Source: Rhodospirillaceae bacterium
GTDB taxonomy: Bacteria > Pseudomonadota > Alphaproteobacteria > DSM-16000 > Inquilinaceae
DNA length: 17,408 nucleotides
Reading direction: 5' to 3'
NCBI GenBank assembly: GCA_020425485.1
Contig: JAGQRL010000131.1
Span: forward strand, 1 to 17,408
Shown: one piece after another, positions 7,365 to 15,611 of the stretch
Position numbering within the stretch: the stretch's first letter is position 1
Layout: each line of letters opens with the position of its first letter
The notes under the pieces: model-generated
The model's input: the letters and a program-made list of their open reading frames with translations, nothing else
What the model was told of the DNA's origin: nothing
Databases searched by the model: none
Translations under genes and position numbers: made by a program

Positions 7365-8561
7365 TTGCCGACACCTGCAACGATCGACATCGAGGAATTG
7401 CTGCAGCCGATCAGCGAAGAGCAGCCGACCGGTGAAGACCTGCGCGCCGACGATTCCTACGACTCCGTCTATTTCGCCATGCGCAGCGCCCGCGATACGG
7501 CCCGCTCGGCGGAAAAGAAGGTCGTGGAGATGGAAGACGCCGCCGGCACGCCACCGGAATGGCGAGAGGTGGCGGAACTGGCGGCCGATGCCCTGCGCAC
7601 CCGCACCAAGGATCTGGCGGTCGCCTCCTGGTACACCGAAGCAGCACTGCGCATCGATGGGCTGGCCGGCCTGCGCGACGGGCTGCGCCTGATCCACGGC
7701 CTGGTGGAACGCTTCTGGGACGGGCTGTACCCGGAAGAGGACGAGGACGGCGTGGAAACCAAGGTGGCGCCGGTGACCGGGCTGAGCGGCGAGGGCAGCG
7801 AAGGCACGCTGATCACGCCCTTGAAGATGCTGCCCATCACCCTGCCCAACACCATGGAGCCGCTGTCGACCTACCACTACCAGCAGGCCCGCGAGGTGGA
7901 GAGCATCGACGACCCGGCGCAGCGCCAGGCGAAGATCGATTCCGGCCGCACCAGCATGGAGGAGATGGAGGTCGCCATCCGCGAGACGCCGCCGGAAACG
8001 CTGGCGCTGCTGATGGAGGACGCGGAGGAGGCGATACAGGCGGCCAACGACGTCTACAGCATCTTCGACGACACCTGCGGCCGCGATGCGCCGACCACCA
8101 CCAAGCTGCGCCAGGCGCTGGCCGATGTGCGCGACGCCATGGCGACGATGATCCGGCGCTGCGGCATCGTGCTGCCGACCGCGACCAGCGACGAGGCGGA
8201 GGAGGCCGGGGCAAGCGAGGCGCCGGCCGCCGGTGGGGCAGCGGTTGCGGCTGCCGGTAGCGGCGCCCCCGGTGTTGCGGTGTCGGCGGCAGCCGGCGCC
8301 ATCACCAACCGCGAGGAAGCCTTCAAGGCGCTGTCGAAGCTGGCGGAGTTCTTCCGCCGCACCGAGCCGCATTCGCCCATCTCCTACACGCTGGACGAGT
8401 TGGTGCGGCGCGGCCGCCTGCCGCTGCTGCGGCTGCTGGAGGAGCTGATCCCCGACGAGGACGCGCGGCGCGGCTTCATGATGCGTTCAGGCGTCGAGCC
8501 GGCGGACCCCGGAGCGACGTCAGGGGGCGGGGGCGGACAGTCCTCCATTTACAGCGAATAG
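7365..8561 (+). CDS. tssA: T6SS assembly/cap protein TssA (ImpA family)
   Basis: 398 residues from a TTG start. The N-terminal ImpA_N signature LLQPISEEQPTGEDLR (about 12-27) is clear and is followed by the conserved helical domain. After an Ala/Gly-rich linker (about 275-305) comes a short C-terminal domain. It contains EAFKALSKLAEFFRRTEPHS, typical of TssA proteins, and LPLLRLLEELIPDE. The tail is Gly-rich. TssA nucleates the baseplate-tube complex and stays at the distal end of the growing sheath in characterised systems. The gene lies 81 nt after the kinase gene and 151 nt before tssB, with a strong hairpin in the latter gap. The C-terminal domain is the short form, so ring architecture cannot be read from sequence alone. 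Confidence 0.93.
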   Translation: MPTPATIDIEELLQPISEEQPTGEDLRADDSYDSVYFAMRSARDTARSAEKKVVEMEDAAGTPPEWREVAELAADALRTRTKDLAVASWYTEAALRIDGLAGLRDGLRLIHGLVERFWDGLYPEEDEDGVETKVAPVTGLSGEGSEGTLITPLKMLPITLPNTMEPLSTYHYQQAREVESIDDPAQRQAKIDSGRTSMEEMEVAIRETPPETLALLMEDAEEAIQAANDVYSIFDDTCGRDAPTTTKLRQALADVRDAMATMIRRCGIVLPTATSDEAEEAGASEAPAAGGAAVAAAGSGAPGVAVSAAAGAITNREEAFKALSKLAEFFRRTEPHSPISYTLDELVRRGRLPLLRLLEELIPDEDARRGFMMRSGVEPADPGATSGGGGGQSSIYSE

Positions 8562-8572
8562 GGCGGTGCAGC

Positions 8573-8609
8573 ATGCGTGTGCCTTGAAGCGGTCGAGGAT
8601 CACACGCAT
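8573..8609 (+). other. Strong intercistronic hairpin between tssA and tssB
   Basis: The 9-base arms ATGCGTGTG (8573-8581) and CACACGCAT (8601-8609) are perfectly complementary. Inside them CCTTGA (8582-8587) pairs with TCGAGG (8593-8598), including one G-T pair, around a 5-nt loop; the right side has a 2-nt bulge. No T-run follows. It may act as an attenuator, an mRNA processing site or a 5' stabiliser of the sheath-gene transcript. Confidence 0.6.
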
Positions 8610-8622
8610 CATCTTGCTACAT

Positions 8623-8638
8623 TGGTGAAGGGTTGGCA
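8623..8638 (+). promoter_or_regulatory. Weak sigma54-like -24/-12 site upstream of tssB
   Basis: TGG (8623-8625) and GCA (8636-8638) have the obligatory GG-N10-GC spacing and a T at the expected -12 position. The rest of the -24 box (TGA instead of CAC) does not match. Sigma54 control is known for some T6SS operons; here the evidence is weak. Confidence 0.2.
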
Positions 8639-8712
8639 TTCAGCCGACAGGCATCCGGCGCGGGACAGGGAGAGGACCAGGCCGGTCGCGGCCGGAAACA
8701 AGGGGAGAATCG

Positions 8713-9252
8713 ATGGCGAGTATTCATGAGAAGTTGGGGCGCGTGCGCAAGCCGCGCGTCCACATCAAGTACGAAGTGGAGACCGGCGATGCGGTGGTGC
8801 AGAAGGAACTGCCCTTCGTCGTTGGCGTCATGGGCGACTTTTCCGGCGACCCTTCGGGCAAGCTGAAGCCGCTCCGCGACCGCAATTTCATCCAGATCGA
8901 CCGCGACAATTTCGACAAGGTGATGGAGCGGATCGCGCCACGCTTGGTCTATCAGGTGACCAACACGCTGGAAGAGGGCGGGCAGAAGAACCTCGGCGTG
9001 GAGCTGAATTTCAACAAGATGGACGATTTCGAGCCGGGCCGGGTGGTCGATCAGATCCCTGCGCTGAAGGCTCTGAAGGAAAGCCGGGACAAGCTGCGCG
9101 ACCTCCTGTCCAAGGCCGATCGGTCGCAGGACCTGGAGGAACTGCTGGAGAAGGTCCTGCAGAACAACCAGGACATCGGCGAGTTGTCGAAGGCCCTCGG
9201 CCTGGACAACGAGTCGGGCGGTGACACCGCCGACGCCAAGAAGGAGGAGTAA
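8713..9252 (+). CDS. tssB: T6SS contractile sheath small subunit TssB (VipA/ImpB)
   Basis: 179 residues, typical TssB length. The family pattern is clear: a short N-terminal helix, RVHIKYEVETGDA, the strongly conserved KELPFVVGVMGDFSG (about 36-50), RNFIQIDRDNFDKVM (about 57-71), and the helical C-terminus with SRDKLRDLL. The acidic/lysine tail AKKEE is variable in the family. TssB pairs with TssC to form the cytoplasmic sheath whose contraction drives the Hcp tube. ATG 8713 follows AGGGGAGA. The last codons (AAGGAGGAG) double as the ribosome site of tssC, which begins 6 nt after the stop, so expression of the two is tightly coupled. Confidence 0.97.
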   Translation: MASIHEKLGRVRKPRVHIKYEVETGDAVVQKELPFVVGVMGDFSGDPSGKLKPLRDRNFIQIDRDNFDKVMERIAPRLVYQVTNTLEEGGQKNLGVELNFNKMDDFEPGRVVDQIPALKALKESRDKLRDLLSKADRSQDLEELLEKVLQNNQDIGELSKALGLDNESGGDTADAKKEE

Positions 9253-9258
9253 GGCGCC

Positions 9259-10752
9259 ATGGCGGACACTGAAAGCCAAGCCCAAGGCAAAGCCACCGAA
9301 ACGGAGGCCGCCGAATTCAGTCTTCTCGATCGGGCGATCGAAGCAACAAAGCAGACTGAGCCCGACTACGCCAAGGACATGCTGAAGACCCTCACCGCCG
9401 AAGCGGTGAAGGGCACCGTCACCTTCGACAAGAACCTGACGGTGACCCTCACCAAGGCGGTGGAGATGATCGACCGCAAGCTGTCCAAGCAGCTTGCCGA
9501 GGTCATGCACCATCCGAAGTTCGTCAAGCTTGAGGGCAGTTGGCGGGGCATGCACCACCTGGTCTACAACTCGGAGACCGGGCCGCAGCTCAAGATCAAG
9601 ATGATCAACGCCTCGCAGCGGGACCTCTACAAGGACCTGACCAAGGCGAGCGAGTTCGACCAGTCCACGCTGTGGAAGAAGCTCTACGAGAACGAGTTCG
9701 GTATGCCTGGCGGCGAACCCTACGGGGCGCTGATCGGCGACTACGAATTCACCGCCCATCAGGAAGACGTGGAGCTGCTGGGCCTGCTCTCGAAGATCGC
9801 CGCGGCCTCGTTCGCGCCGTTCATCAGTGCGGCCGGCCCCGGCATGTTCGGCTTCAACGACTTCACCGAACTGGCGACGCCGCGCGACCTCTCGATGATC
9901 TTCGAGAGCAAGGAGCACACCAGCTGGCGTGGCTTCCGCGACAGCGAGGACTCGCGCTTCGTGTGCCTCACCATGCCCAAGGTGCTGGCCCGTGCCCCCT
10001 ACGGCGAGGCGACCAAGCGGATCGACGAGTTCGACTACGAGGAATCGGTCGACGATGCCGGCCGCCCGGCCCCGCTGAAGCACGAAGAGTACTGCTGGAT
10101 GAACTCGGCCTACGTGATGGGGGCCCGGCTCACCGACTCCTTCGCGCAGTTCGGCTGGTGCACCTCCATCCGCGGTGCGGAGAACGGCGGTAAGGTCACC
10201 GGCCTGCCGTTGCACTTCTTCCCCAGCGAGGATGGCGACACCGACCAGAAGTGCCCCACCGAAGTGGGCATCGCCGACCGCCGCGAGGCGGAACTGTCCA
10301 GCCTCGGCTTCCTGCCGCTGTGCCACTACAAGAACACCGACTACGCCGTGTTCTTCGGTGGCCAGTCGACCCAGAAGCCGAAGATCTACGACCGTGACGA
10401 CGCGACCGCCAATGCTCGGCTGTCCGCCCGTCTGCCCTACCTGATGGCGACCTCGCGTTTCGCGCACTACCTGAAGATCATGGCGCGGGACAAGATCGGC
10501 TCGTTCATGGAGGCGACGGACTGCGAGAAGTGGCTCAATCGCTGGATCATGAACTACGTGAACAGCAACCCCAATGCGGGGCCTGAGATGAAGGCCAAGT
10601 TCCCGCTGCGGGATGCCAAGGTGGAAGTGAAGGAAGTGCCGGGCGAACCGGGCCACTACAACGCGGTGGCATATCTGCGGCCGTGGCTGCAGTTGGAAGA
10701 GCTCACCGCGTCCATGCGGCTGGTTGCTCGCATTCCGGAAAAGTCTGGCTGA
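9259..10752 (+). CDS. tssC: T6SS contractile sheath large subunit TssC (VipB/ImpC)
   Basis: 497 residues, normal length. Recognised from IDRKLSKQLAEVMHH (71-85) with EGSWRGMHHLV, DFDQ-type region EFDQSTLWKKLYENEFG (132-148), PYGALIGDYEF (154-164), and AAASFAPFISAAGPGMFG (181-198). Further marks are DSEDSRFVCLTMPKVLAR and the C-terminal handshake strands ending LRPWLQLEELTASMRLVARIP. With TssB it builds the sheath and is the unit disassembled by ClpV after firing. Start ATG 9259 uses a ribosome site within the end of tssB. A second TssC-family gene follows directly. This copy has the complete, canonical sequence and is the likely main sheath subunit. Confidence 0.97.
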   Translation: MADTESQAQGKATETEAAEFSLLDRAIEATKQTEPDYAKDMLKTLTAEAVKGTVTFDKNLTVTLTKAVEMIDRKLSKQLAEVMHHPKFVKLEGSWRGMHHLVYNSETGPQLKIKMINASQRDLYKDLTKASEFDQSTLWKKLYENEFGMPGGEPYGALIGDYEFTAHQEDVELLGLLSKIAAASFAPFISAAGPGMFGFNDFTELATPRDLSMIFESKEHTSWRGFRDSEDSRFVCLTMPKVLARAPYGEATKRIDEFDYEESVDDAGRPAPLKHEEYCWMNSAYVMGARLTDSFAQFGWCTSIRGAENGGKVTGLPLHFFPSEDGDTDQKCPTEVGIADRREAELSSLGFLPLCHYKNTDYAVFFGGQSTQKPKIYDRDDATANARLSARLPYLMATSRFAHYLKIMARDKIGSFMEATDCEKWLNRWIMNYVNSNPNAGPEMKAKFPLRDAKVEVKEVPGEPGHYNAVAYLRPWLQLEELTASMRLVARIPEKSG

Positions 10753-10759
10753 TCGAAAG

Positions 10760-12328
10760 GTGCCGGGCGGTCCCGCCATCGCGACCCGGGACGACACCGT
10801 TCAGGCCGGCGACGCGGCCGGGGTACGGGACCATCTGGTCTCCTACGCCCGCGCCCGCGACCGTCGGCCGGACGGCGTCACGCCGCTCGACGACTTCCTC
10901 AGCGAGCCCGATCCCGGGGTGGCGCTTGCCCTCTGGTTCGGGCAGCACCGCGTGCTGGAGCCGCCGGTCGACCGCGAGCGGCTGACGGCCCTGCTGGATG
11001 CCGATATCGCGCGCATCGATCGGCTGCTGTCGGCCCAGGTCAATGCCGTGCTGCACCACCCCCGGTTCCAGGCGCTGGAAGCGGCCTGGGTGGGGTTGCG
11101 CTACCTGGTGGCCCAGGGGGAAGGCGAACCCCTGGTGCGCCTCAAGGTGTTCGATGCCAATTGGGGCTTGGTGTGCCGCGACCTGGAGCGCGATTTCGAC
11201 CAGTCGGTGCTGTGGCAGCGGGTCTATGCCGACCAGTTCGATATGGCCGGCGGCCAGCCCTTCGGCCTGCTGGTCGGGCTCTACGAAGTGCAGCACCGCC
11301 GCGATGCCAAGCATCCGTCGGACGACGTTTCGGCGCTGACCGGTCTGTGTCAGATCGCCGCGGCGTCCTTCGCGCCCTTCATCGTCGGCGCCTCCCCGGG
11401 GCTGCTGGGACTCACCGATTTCGTGCGCCTGGAAGCGCCGATGCGGCTCGATGCCTTCGACCGCGAGCCGGAATACGTGCGCTGGAATTCGCTGCGCGAC
11501 CAGGAGGACAGCCGCTTCCTCGGCGTCACCGTGCCGCGCATCCTGCTGCGCCGGCCGTGGGAGGACCACAGCCAGCGGATCGACGGCTTCCGCTTCCGCG
11601 AAACCGTCACCGATCGCCCGCGCGCCGCCGATCGCTCGCCCGACAACATGCTGTGGGGGCCGGCCAGCATCGCCTTCGGTGCGGTGGTGATCCGCGCCTT
11701 CCGCGACCATCGCTGGTTTGCCGCCATCCGCGGGGCGCCGCAGGATGCCATCGCCGGCGGCCTGGTGCCCGACCTGCCGCAATGCCCGTTCCCCACCGAG
11801 CCCTATGGCGTCGCCATCCGCCCGGGCACCGATGTGGCGGTGTCCGACCGCCTGGAACTGGAGCTGAACCGCTACGGGCTGATGGTGCTGTCGGATGTGA
11901 AGGATACCAACTACGCGGTGTTCCGCGGCTGCCCCTCGCTGCAGCGCCCCAAGCGCTACGACCGCATTGGTGCCACCAACAACGCCAAGCTGTCGGCGAT
12001 GCTGCAATACATGCTGTGCACCGCCCGCTTCAGCCACTACGTCAAGATCATCATGCGCGATCGCGTGGGATCCTTCGCCAATCCCGAGGAATGCGAGCGC
12101 TACCTGAACCGGTGGCTGATGGACTTCGTCAGCCAGAACCCGTCGGGGTCGAGCATCGAAATGCAGGCGCGGCGGCCGCTGCGCGACGCCCGGGTGGCGG
12201 TGCGGGAGGTTCCGGGCAGCCCCGGCGCCTACAACGCCACCTTCCAGTTCCTGCCGCATTTCCAGCTCGACACCATCGAGACCAGCCTGAAGCTGGTGAC
12301 CCAGCTTCCCAGGGCCCGTGGGGGCTAG
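10760..12328 (+). CDS. impD: Second TssC-family protein (ImpD-type, tandem tssC paralogue)
   Basis: About 522 residues from GTG 10760. It shares the TssC plan with its neighbour: VNAVLHHPRFQALEAAWVGL, DFDQSVLWQRVYADQFDM, PFGLLVGLYEV, AAASFAPFIVGASPGLLG, QEDSRFLGVTVPRILLR and C-terminal strands ending FLPHFQLDTIETSLKLVTQLP. It differs in a longer N-terminal extension (LDDFLSEPDPGVALALWFG) and many substitutions. Tandem tssC-like genes (impC-impD; two TssC proteins in Agrobacterium) are known in alphaproteobacterial T6SS loci. It may act as a minor or specialised sheath subunit. The start is ambiguous: GTG 10760 is 7 nt after the tssC stop, TTG 10724 would overlap tssC by 29 nt, and neither has a clear ribosome site. 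Confidence 0.9.
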   Translation: MPGGPAIATRDDTVQAGDAAGVRDHLVSYARARDRRPDGVTPLDDFLSEPDPGVALALWFGQHRVLEPPVDRERLTALLDADIARIDRLLSAQVNAVLHHPRFQALEAAWVGLRYLVAQGEGEPLVRLKVFDANWGLVCRDLERDFDQSVLWQRVYADQFDMAGGQPFGLLVGLYEVQHRRDAKHPSDDVSALTGLCQIAAASFAPFIVGASPGLLGLTDFVRLEAPMRLDAFDREPEYVRWNSLRDQEDSRFLGVTVPRILLRRPWEDHSQRIDGFRFRETVTDRPRAADRSPDNMLWGPASIAFGAVVIRAFRDHRWFAAIRGAPQDAIAGGLVPDLPQCPFPTEPYGVAIRPGTDVAVSDRLELELNRYGLMVLSDVKDTNYAVFRGCPSLQRPKRYDRIGATNNAKLSAMLQYMLCTARFSHYVKIIMRDRVGSFANPEECERYLNRWLMDFVSQNPSGSSIEMQARRPLRDARVAVREVPGSPGAYNATFQFLPHFQLDTIETSLKLVTQLPRARGG

Positions 12329-12456
12329 ACGAGGATGAGAAATGCCCGCACCCCCGCTCGGCCGCCCAATCCATTGTAGACTGTTGGGTGGCCGGTATGG
12401 CCCGGACCCGAATGAACAGCGCTAGCAGACCAGCCAAACGATAACGCCAGAGGAAC

Positions 12457-12462
12457 AGGAGG
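12457..12462 (+). promoter_or_regulatory. Ribosome binding site of tagJ
   Basis: A perfect AGGAGG lies 5 nt before ATG 12468. It is the strongest ribosome site in the T6SS block and comes at the end of a 139-nt gap that holds no gene. Vigorous independent re-initiation at tagJ is expected. Confidence 0.8.
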
Positions 12463-12467
12463 CACCC

Positions 12468-13277
12468 ATGTCCGCCACCGCACAGGAGCTGTTTGACGCC
12501 GGTGACCTCGCCGGCGCGATCGAAGCCATGAACGCGGAGGTGCGCGCCCACCCCGCAGATATTAACGCGCGCGGGTTCCTGGCGGAGCTGCTGTGCTTCA
12601 CCGGCAACCTGGACCGCGCCGACGTGATGATGGAAGCCGTCGCCCGGCAGGACAGCGAAAACAGCGTCGGCGTGGCGCTGTTCCGCCAGCAGCTGCGTGC
12701 CGCCCTGGCCCGCCAGCAGACCTTCACCGAAGGCCGCGCGCCGGAGATGCTGGACCAGCCGACGGAGAACATGCGCCTGTCGCTGCAGGCGCTGGCCAGC
12801 CTGCGTGCCGGCGACGAGGCGGAGGCGGCCTCCCTGTGCGCGCAGGCCGAAGCCGTGCGCCCGCCGATTTCCGGCACCCATGACGAGACGGCGTTCGACG
12901 ACATGCGCGATGTCGATGACATCACCGCCGGCGTCCTCGAAGTCCTCACCAGCACCGGCAAGTACTACTGGGTGCCGATGGAGAAGGTGCGCGAGATCGA
13001 GTTCCGGCCGGTGGAGAAGACGCGCGACCTCTTGTGGCGGCGCGCCCATGTGGTGGTGACCGACGGCCCCGAAGGCGAAGTCTACATCCCCGCCATCTAT
13101 CCCTGGCCGGTCGACCCGTCCGACCAGCAGGCCCTGCTCGGCCGCACCACCGATTGGCTGGGCGGCGAGGCGGGCTCGTCGCCGGTGCGCGGCATCGGCC
13201 AGCGCATGTTCCTGGTGGGCAATGCCGGCGTGCCGATCCTCGACATGGGCGCCTTCATCTTTGCCGGTGCGGCCTGA
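12468..13277 (+). CDS. tagJ: T6SS accessory protein TagJ (ImpE family)
   Basis: 269 residues, the usual ImpE length. The N-terminal half is TPR-like helices (AQELFDAGDLAGAIEAMNAEVRA at about 5-27; RGFLAELLCFTGNLDRAD at about 35-52). The C-terminal half is the ImpE domain, with GKYYWVPMEKVREIEF (about 164-179), LLWRRAHV and YIPAIYPW. In Pseudomonas, TagJ binds the N-terminal helix of TssB and associates with the sheath; it is not essential in the systems tested. Its place between the second tssC and tssE matches the rhizobial impE position. No signal peptide or membrane helix is present, so it is cytoplasmic. Identification is firm; the exact role is from homology. Confidence 0.92.
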   Translation: MSATAQELFDAGDLAGAIEAMNAEVRAHPADINARGFLAELLCFTGNLDRADVMMEAVARQDSENSVGVALFRQQLRAALARQQTFTEGRAPEMLDQPTENMRLSLQALASLRAGDEAEAASLCAQAEAVRPPISGTHDETAFDDMRDVDDITAGVLEVLTSTGKYYWVPMEKVREIEFRPVEKTRDLLWRRAHVVVTDGPEGEVYIPAIYPWPVDPSDQQALLGRTTDWLGGEAGSSPVRGIGQRMFLVGNAGVPILDMGAFIFAGAA

Positions 13278-13285
13278 CCCGAGCC

Positions 13286-13768
13286 ATGATCGGCGACTCC
13301 CCCACCGACCTGCTGCTGCCGTCCGTCCTCGACCGGCTGCTCAACGAGGCCAGCGACGACGAGCGCTCCAGCCAGCGCCTCGACGCCATCAAGGCGGCGG
13401 TGACGCGCGACCTGGAAGCGTTCCTCAACACCCATCGGCGCTGCATCAGCTTCGCCTACGACCTGACGGAGCTGAACCGCTCGGTGGTGGACTATGGGCT
13501 TGAGGACTTCACCGGGGCCAACATGACCTCCGACCAGAACCGCGAGCGCTTCCGGGCGGAGGTGGAGGCGGCGATCCGCCGCTACGAGCCCCGCTTCGCC
13601 ATGGTGGAGGTGATCGTCATCCCCAACGATTCCAGCCAGGACCGCACCTTGCGGTTCCGCATCGAAGGCGCCTTGCACGCCGAACCGGCGCCGGAACCGC
13701 TGGTGCTGGATTCGATGGTCGATCCGGTCACCAACCAGTGCGAGGTCAAGGAATCCTCGGATGGTTGA
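13286..13768 (+). CDS. tssE: T6SS baseplate protein TssE (gp25-like)
   Basis: 160 residues. The opening LLPSVLDRLL (10-19), a helix ending DLEAFLNTH (42-50; usually LLNTR), YGLEDFTGAN (70-79) and the gp25-family EPR motif at 101-103 (RRYEPRFAMVEV) are all present. The C-terminus contains a strand pair typical of the gp25 fold. TssE is the phage gp25 homologue that initiates sheath polymerisation from the baseplate wedge with TssF and TssG. ATG 13286 lies 8 nt after the tagJ stop with only a weak GAG ribosome site; the open frame extends upstream through tagJ but does not look like protein there. Its stop overlaps the tssF start by 8 nt, indicating coupled translation. Confidence 0.94.
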   Translation: MIGDSPTDLLLPSVLDRLLNEASDDERSSQRLDAIKAAVTRDLEAFLNTHRRCISFAYDLTELNRSVVDYGLEDFTGANMTSDQNRERFRAEVEAAIRRYEPRFAMVEVIVIPNDSSQDRTLRFRIEGALHAEPAPEPLVLDSMVDPVTNQCEVKESSDG

Positions 13769-15581
13769 TCACCTGCTTTCCTACTACAACCGGGAGCTGG
13801 AGTTCCTGCGCAAGATGGGGGCGGCCTTTGCCGATGCCCATCCGCGCATCGCCGGCCGGCTTCGGCTCACCGCCGATGCGGTGGAAGATCCCCACGTCCA
13901 GCAGCTCCTGCAATCCGTCGCCTTCCTCACCGCCCGGCTGCGCCACCGCATCGACGACGACTTCCCCGAGCTGACCGATGCGCTGCTCGGCGTGCTCTAC
14001 CCGCACTACCTGCACCCCGTTCCGGCGATGAGCATCGTGCACTTCAAGCCGGAACCGGACCTCGATGCCAGCTACGTCATCCCCACCGGGCTGGAGCTGG
14101 AATCCGAAGCGGTGGGTGGCGATAGCTGCCGCTTCCGCACCTGCTACGACACCACCTTGTGGCCGGTGTCGGTGGCCAATGCCAGCCTGACCGGGCGGCC
14201 GCTGGTCGCCCCCAACAACCCGCGCGCCAGCGGGGCCGTCGCCTCGCTCCGGCTGACGCTGGAATGCATGGACCCCCAGCGCACGCTCACCGATCTCGGG
14301 CTCGATACGCTGCGCGTGTTCCTGCGCGGCCCGCCGCAAACGGTGAACCCGCTCTATGAGTTGCTGCTCAACAACGCGGTGTCGGTGGCGCTGGCGGAAA
14401 ACGCGGTCGACCCCAATCCGGTGATCCTCGATGCGGGCTGCCTGAAGCCGGTGGGCTTCGAGCCGGAGGAAGGGCTGCTGCCCTACCCGCCGCAATCGCT
14501 GGTCGGCTACCGGCTGATCACCGAGTTCTTCACCTTCCCGGAAAAGTACCTGTTCATCGACATCACCGGGCTCGACACCAAGACGCTGGTGAACGCCGGC
14601 CGCACCATGGACGTGTTCATCTATCTGAACCGGGCGGCCAGCGAGCTGGAACGCACGGTGTCGGCGGAAACCTTCGCGCTCGGCTGCACGCCGATCATCA
14701 ACCTGTTCGACCAGCGCGCCGAGCCCATCGACCTGACCCATACGGTCAGCGAGTACCGGGTGGTGCCGGACGCCCGCCGGCCGCAGGCCACCGAGGTCTA
14801 CGAAGTGCGCTCGGTCAGCGGCAAGGACCAGACCGACGAGGTGCACCCCTACCGCGCCTTCTACTCCGTCAAACATGCCGCCGCCGACGATGGGCCGGGC
14901 CGCTTCTGGTACGCCACGCGCCGGCCGGCCGCCCAGCGCGATCCGGGCACGGAGGTGTTCCTCTCGCTGGTGGACCTGGACTTCAACCCCAACAGCCAGG
15001 GCGGCTGGACCCTGTCGGTGCAGACCACCTGCCTCAACCGCGACCTGCCGGGCCGCCTGCCCTTCGGCGGCGGCCATCCGCATATGCGGCCCACCGGGGC
15101 GGCCCCGCCGGTGTCGGACATCACCTGTCTGACGCCGCCGACGCCGACCTTGCGCCCGGCCATGGGGCCGCGCGGCTATTGGCGGCTGATCTCCCACCTG
15201 GCGCTCAACCACCTGTCGCTGCAGGACGCCACGGAGGGTGCCGATGCCCTGCGCGAGATCTTCAAGCTGTACGATTTCCGCGATTCCGCCGACAGCCGGG
15301 CGCTGATCGACAGCATCCTGTCGGTGCGCACGAAGCCGGCCACCGCACGGGTGCGCTCGGGCGGGCTGTCCGGCCTGTGCCGCGGAGTGGAGGTGATCGT
15401 GGAGTTCGACGGCGAGCGCTTCTCCGGCACCGGGCTGTTCTTGATGGCGTCGGTGCTCGACCGCTTCCTCGGGCTTTACGCCACGGTCAACAGCTTCACC
15501 CGGCTGGTGGTGTGGGTGCGGGGGCAGACCGCACCGCTGCGCACCTTCCCCGCCCGCGCCGGCCTGCGCCCGCTGGTGTAG
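13761..15581 (+). CDS. tssF: T6SS baseplate protein TssF (ImpG/VasA)
   Basis: 606 residues, full length for the family. The start LLSYYNRELEFLRKMGAAFA (5-24), HPRIAGRLRL, DPHVQQLLQSVAFLTARL (about 43-60) and LLGVLYPHYLHPVPAMSIV (about 76-94) are diagnostic. RGYWRLISHLALNHLSL and the C-terminal ending FPARAGLRPLV are also family features, so the gene is not truncated. TssF forms the baseplate wedge with TssG and TssE. ATG 13761 overlaps the end of tssE. The normal partner tssG does not follow: the next genes are on the other strand and unrelated to T6SS. tssG must therefore be elsewhere if this system works. Confidence 0.96.
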   Translation: MVDHLLSYYNRELEFLRKMGAAFADAHPRIAGRLRLTADAVEDPHVQQLLQSVAFLTARLRHRIDDDFPELTDALLGVLYPHYLHPVPAMSIVHFKPEPDLDASYVIPTGLELESEAVGGDSCRFRTCYDTTLWPVSVANASLTGRPLVAPNNPRASGAVASLRLTLECMDPQRTLTDLGLDTLRVFLRGPPQTVNPLYELLLNNAVSVALAENAVDPNPVILDAGCLKPVGFEPEEGLLPYPPQSLVGYRLITEFFTFPEKYLFIDITGLDTKTLVNAGRTMDVFIYLNRAASELERTVSAETFALGCTPIINLFDQRAEPIDLTHTVSEYRVVPDARRPQATEVYEVRSVSGKDQTDEVHPYRAFYSVKHAAADDGPGRFWYATRRPAAQRDPGTEVFLSLVDLDFNPNSQGGWTLSVQTTCLNRDLPGRLPFGGGHPHMRPTGAAPPVSDITCLTPPTPTLRPAMGPRGYWRLISHLALNHLSLQDATEGADALREIFKLYDFRDSADSRALIDSILSVRTKPATARVRSGGLSGLCRGVEVIVEFDGERFSGTGLFLMASVLDRFLGLYATVNSFTRLVVWVRGQTAPLRTFPARAGLRPLV

Positions 15582-15599
15582 GGGCAGGCCCGGACCTTC

Positions 15600-15611
15600 A
15601 GGACACGTCCT
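15600..15611. other. Palindrome AGGACACGTCCT between converging genes
   Basis: Five-base arms AGGAC/GTCCT flank a central AC, in the 28-nt gap between the tssF stop and the end of the flippase-like gene (its stop begins inside the palindrome). It could be a short bidirectional terminator stem, though no T-run is present. GGACACGTCC is the reverse complement of 16986-16995 in the csaA upstream repeat. Confidence 0.3.

Noticed and set aside
5502..8372. 956-codon open frame on the minus strand
   Set aside because: It lies opposite the kinase and tssA genes, is His/Arg/Gly-rich, has no recognisable domain, and arises from the third-position GC bias of the real genes.
12336..12380. Short open frame (14 codons) between the second tssC gene and tagJ
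   Set aside because: No ribosome site and no recognisable peptide; the gap is better read as a leader for tagJ.
11161..12444. 427-codon plus-strand open frame inside the second tssC gene
   Set aside because: An out-of-frame shadow, rich in Arg/Pro/Ala, overlapping a clear TssC-family sequence.
15582..15609. Remnant of tssG after tssF
   Set aside because: Only 28 nt separate the tssF stop from the converging gene; no TssG-like codons are present on either strand there.
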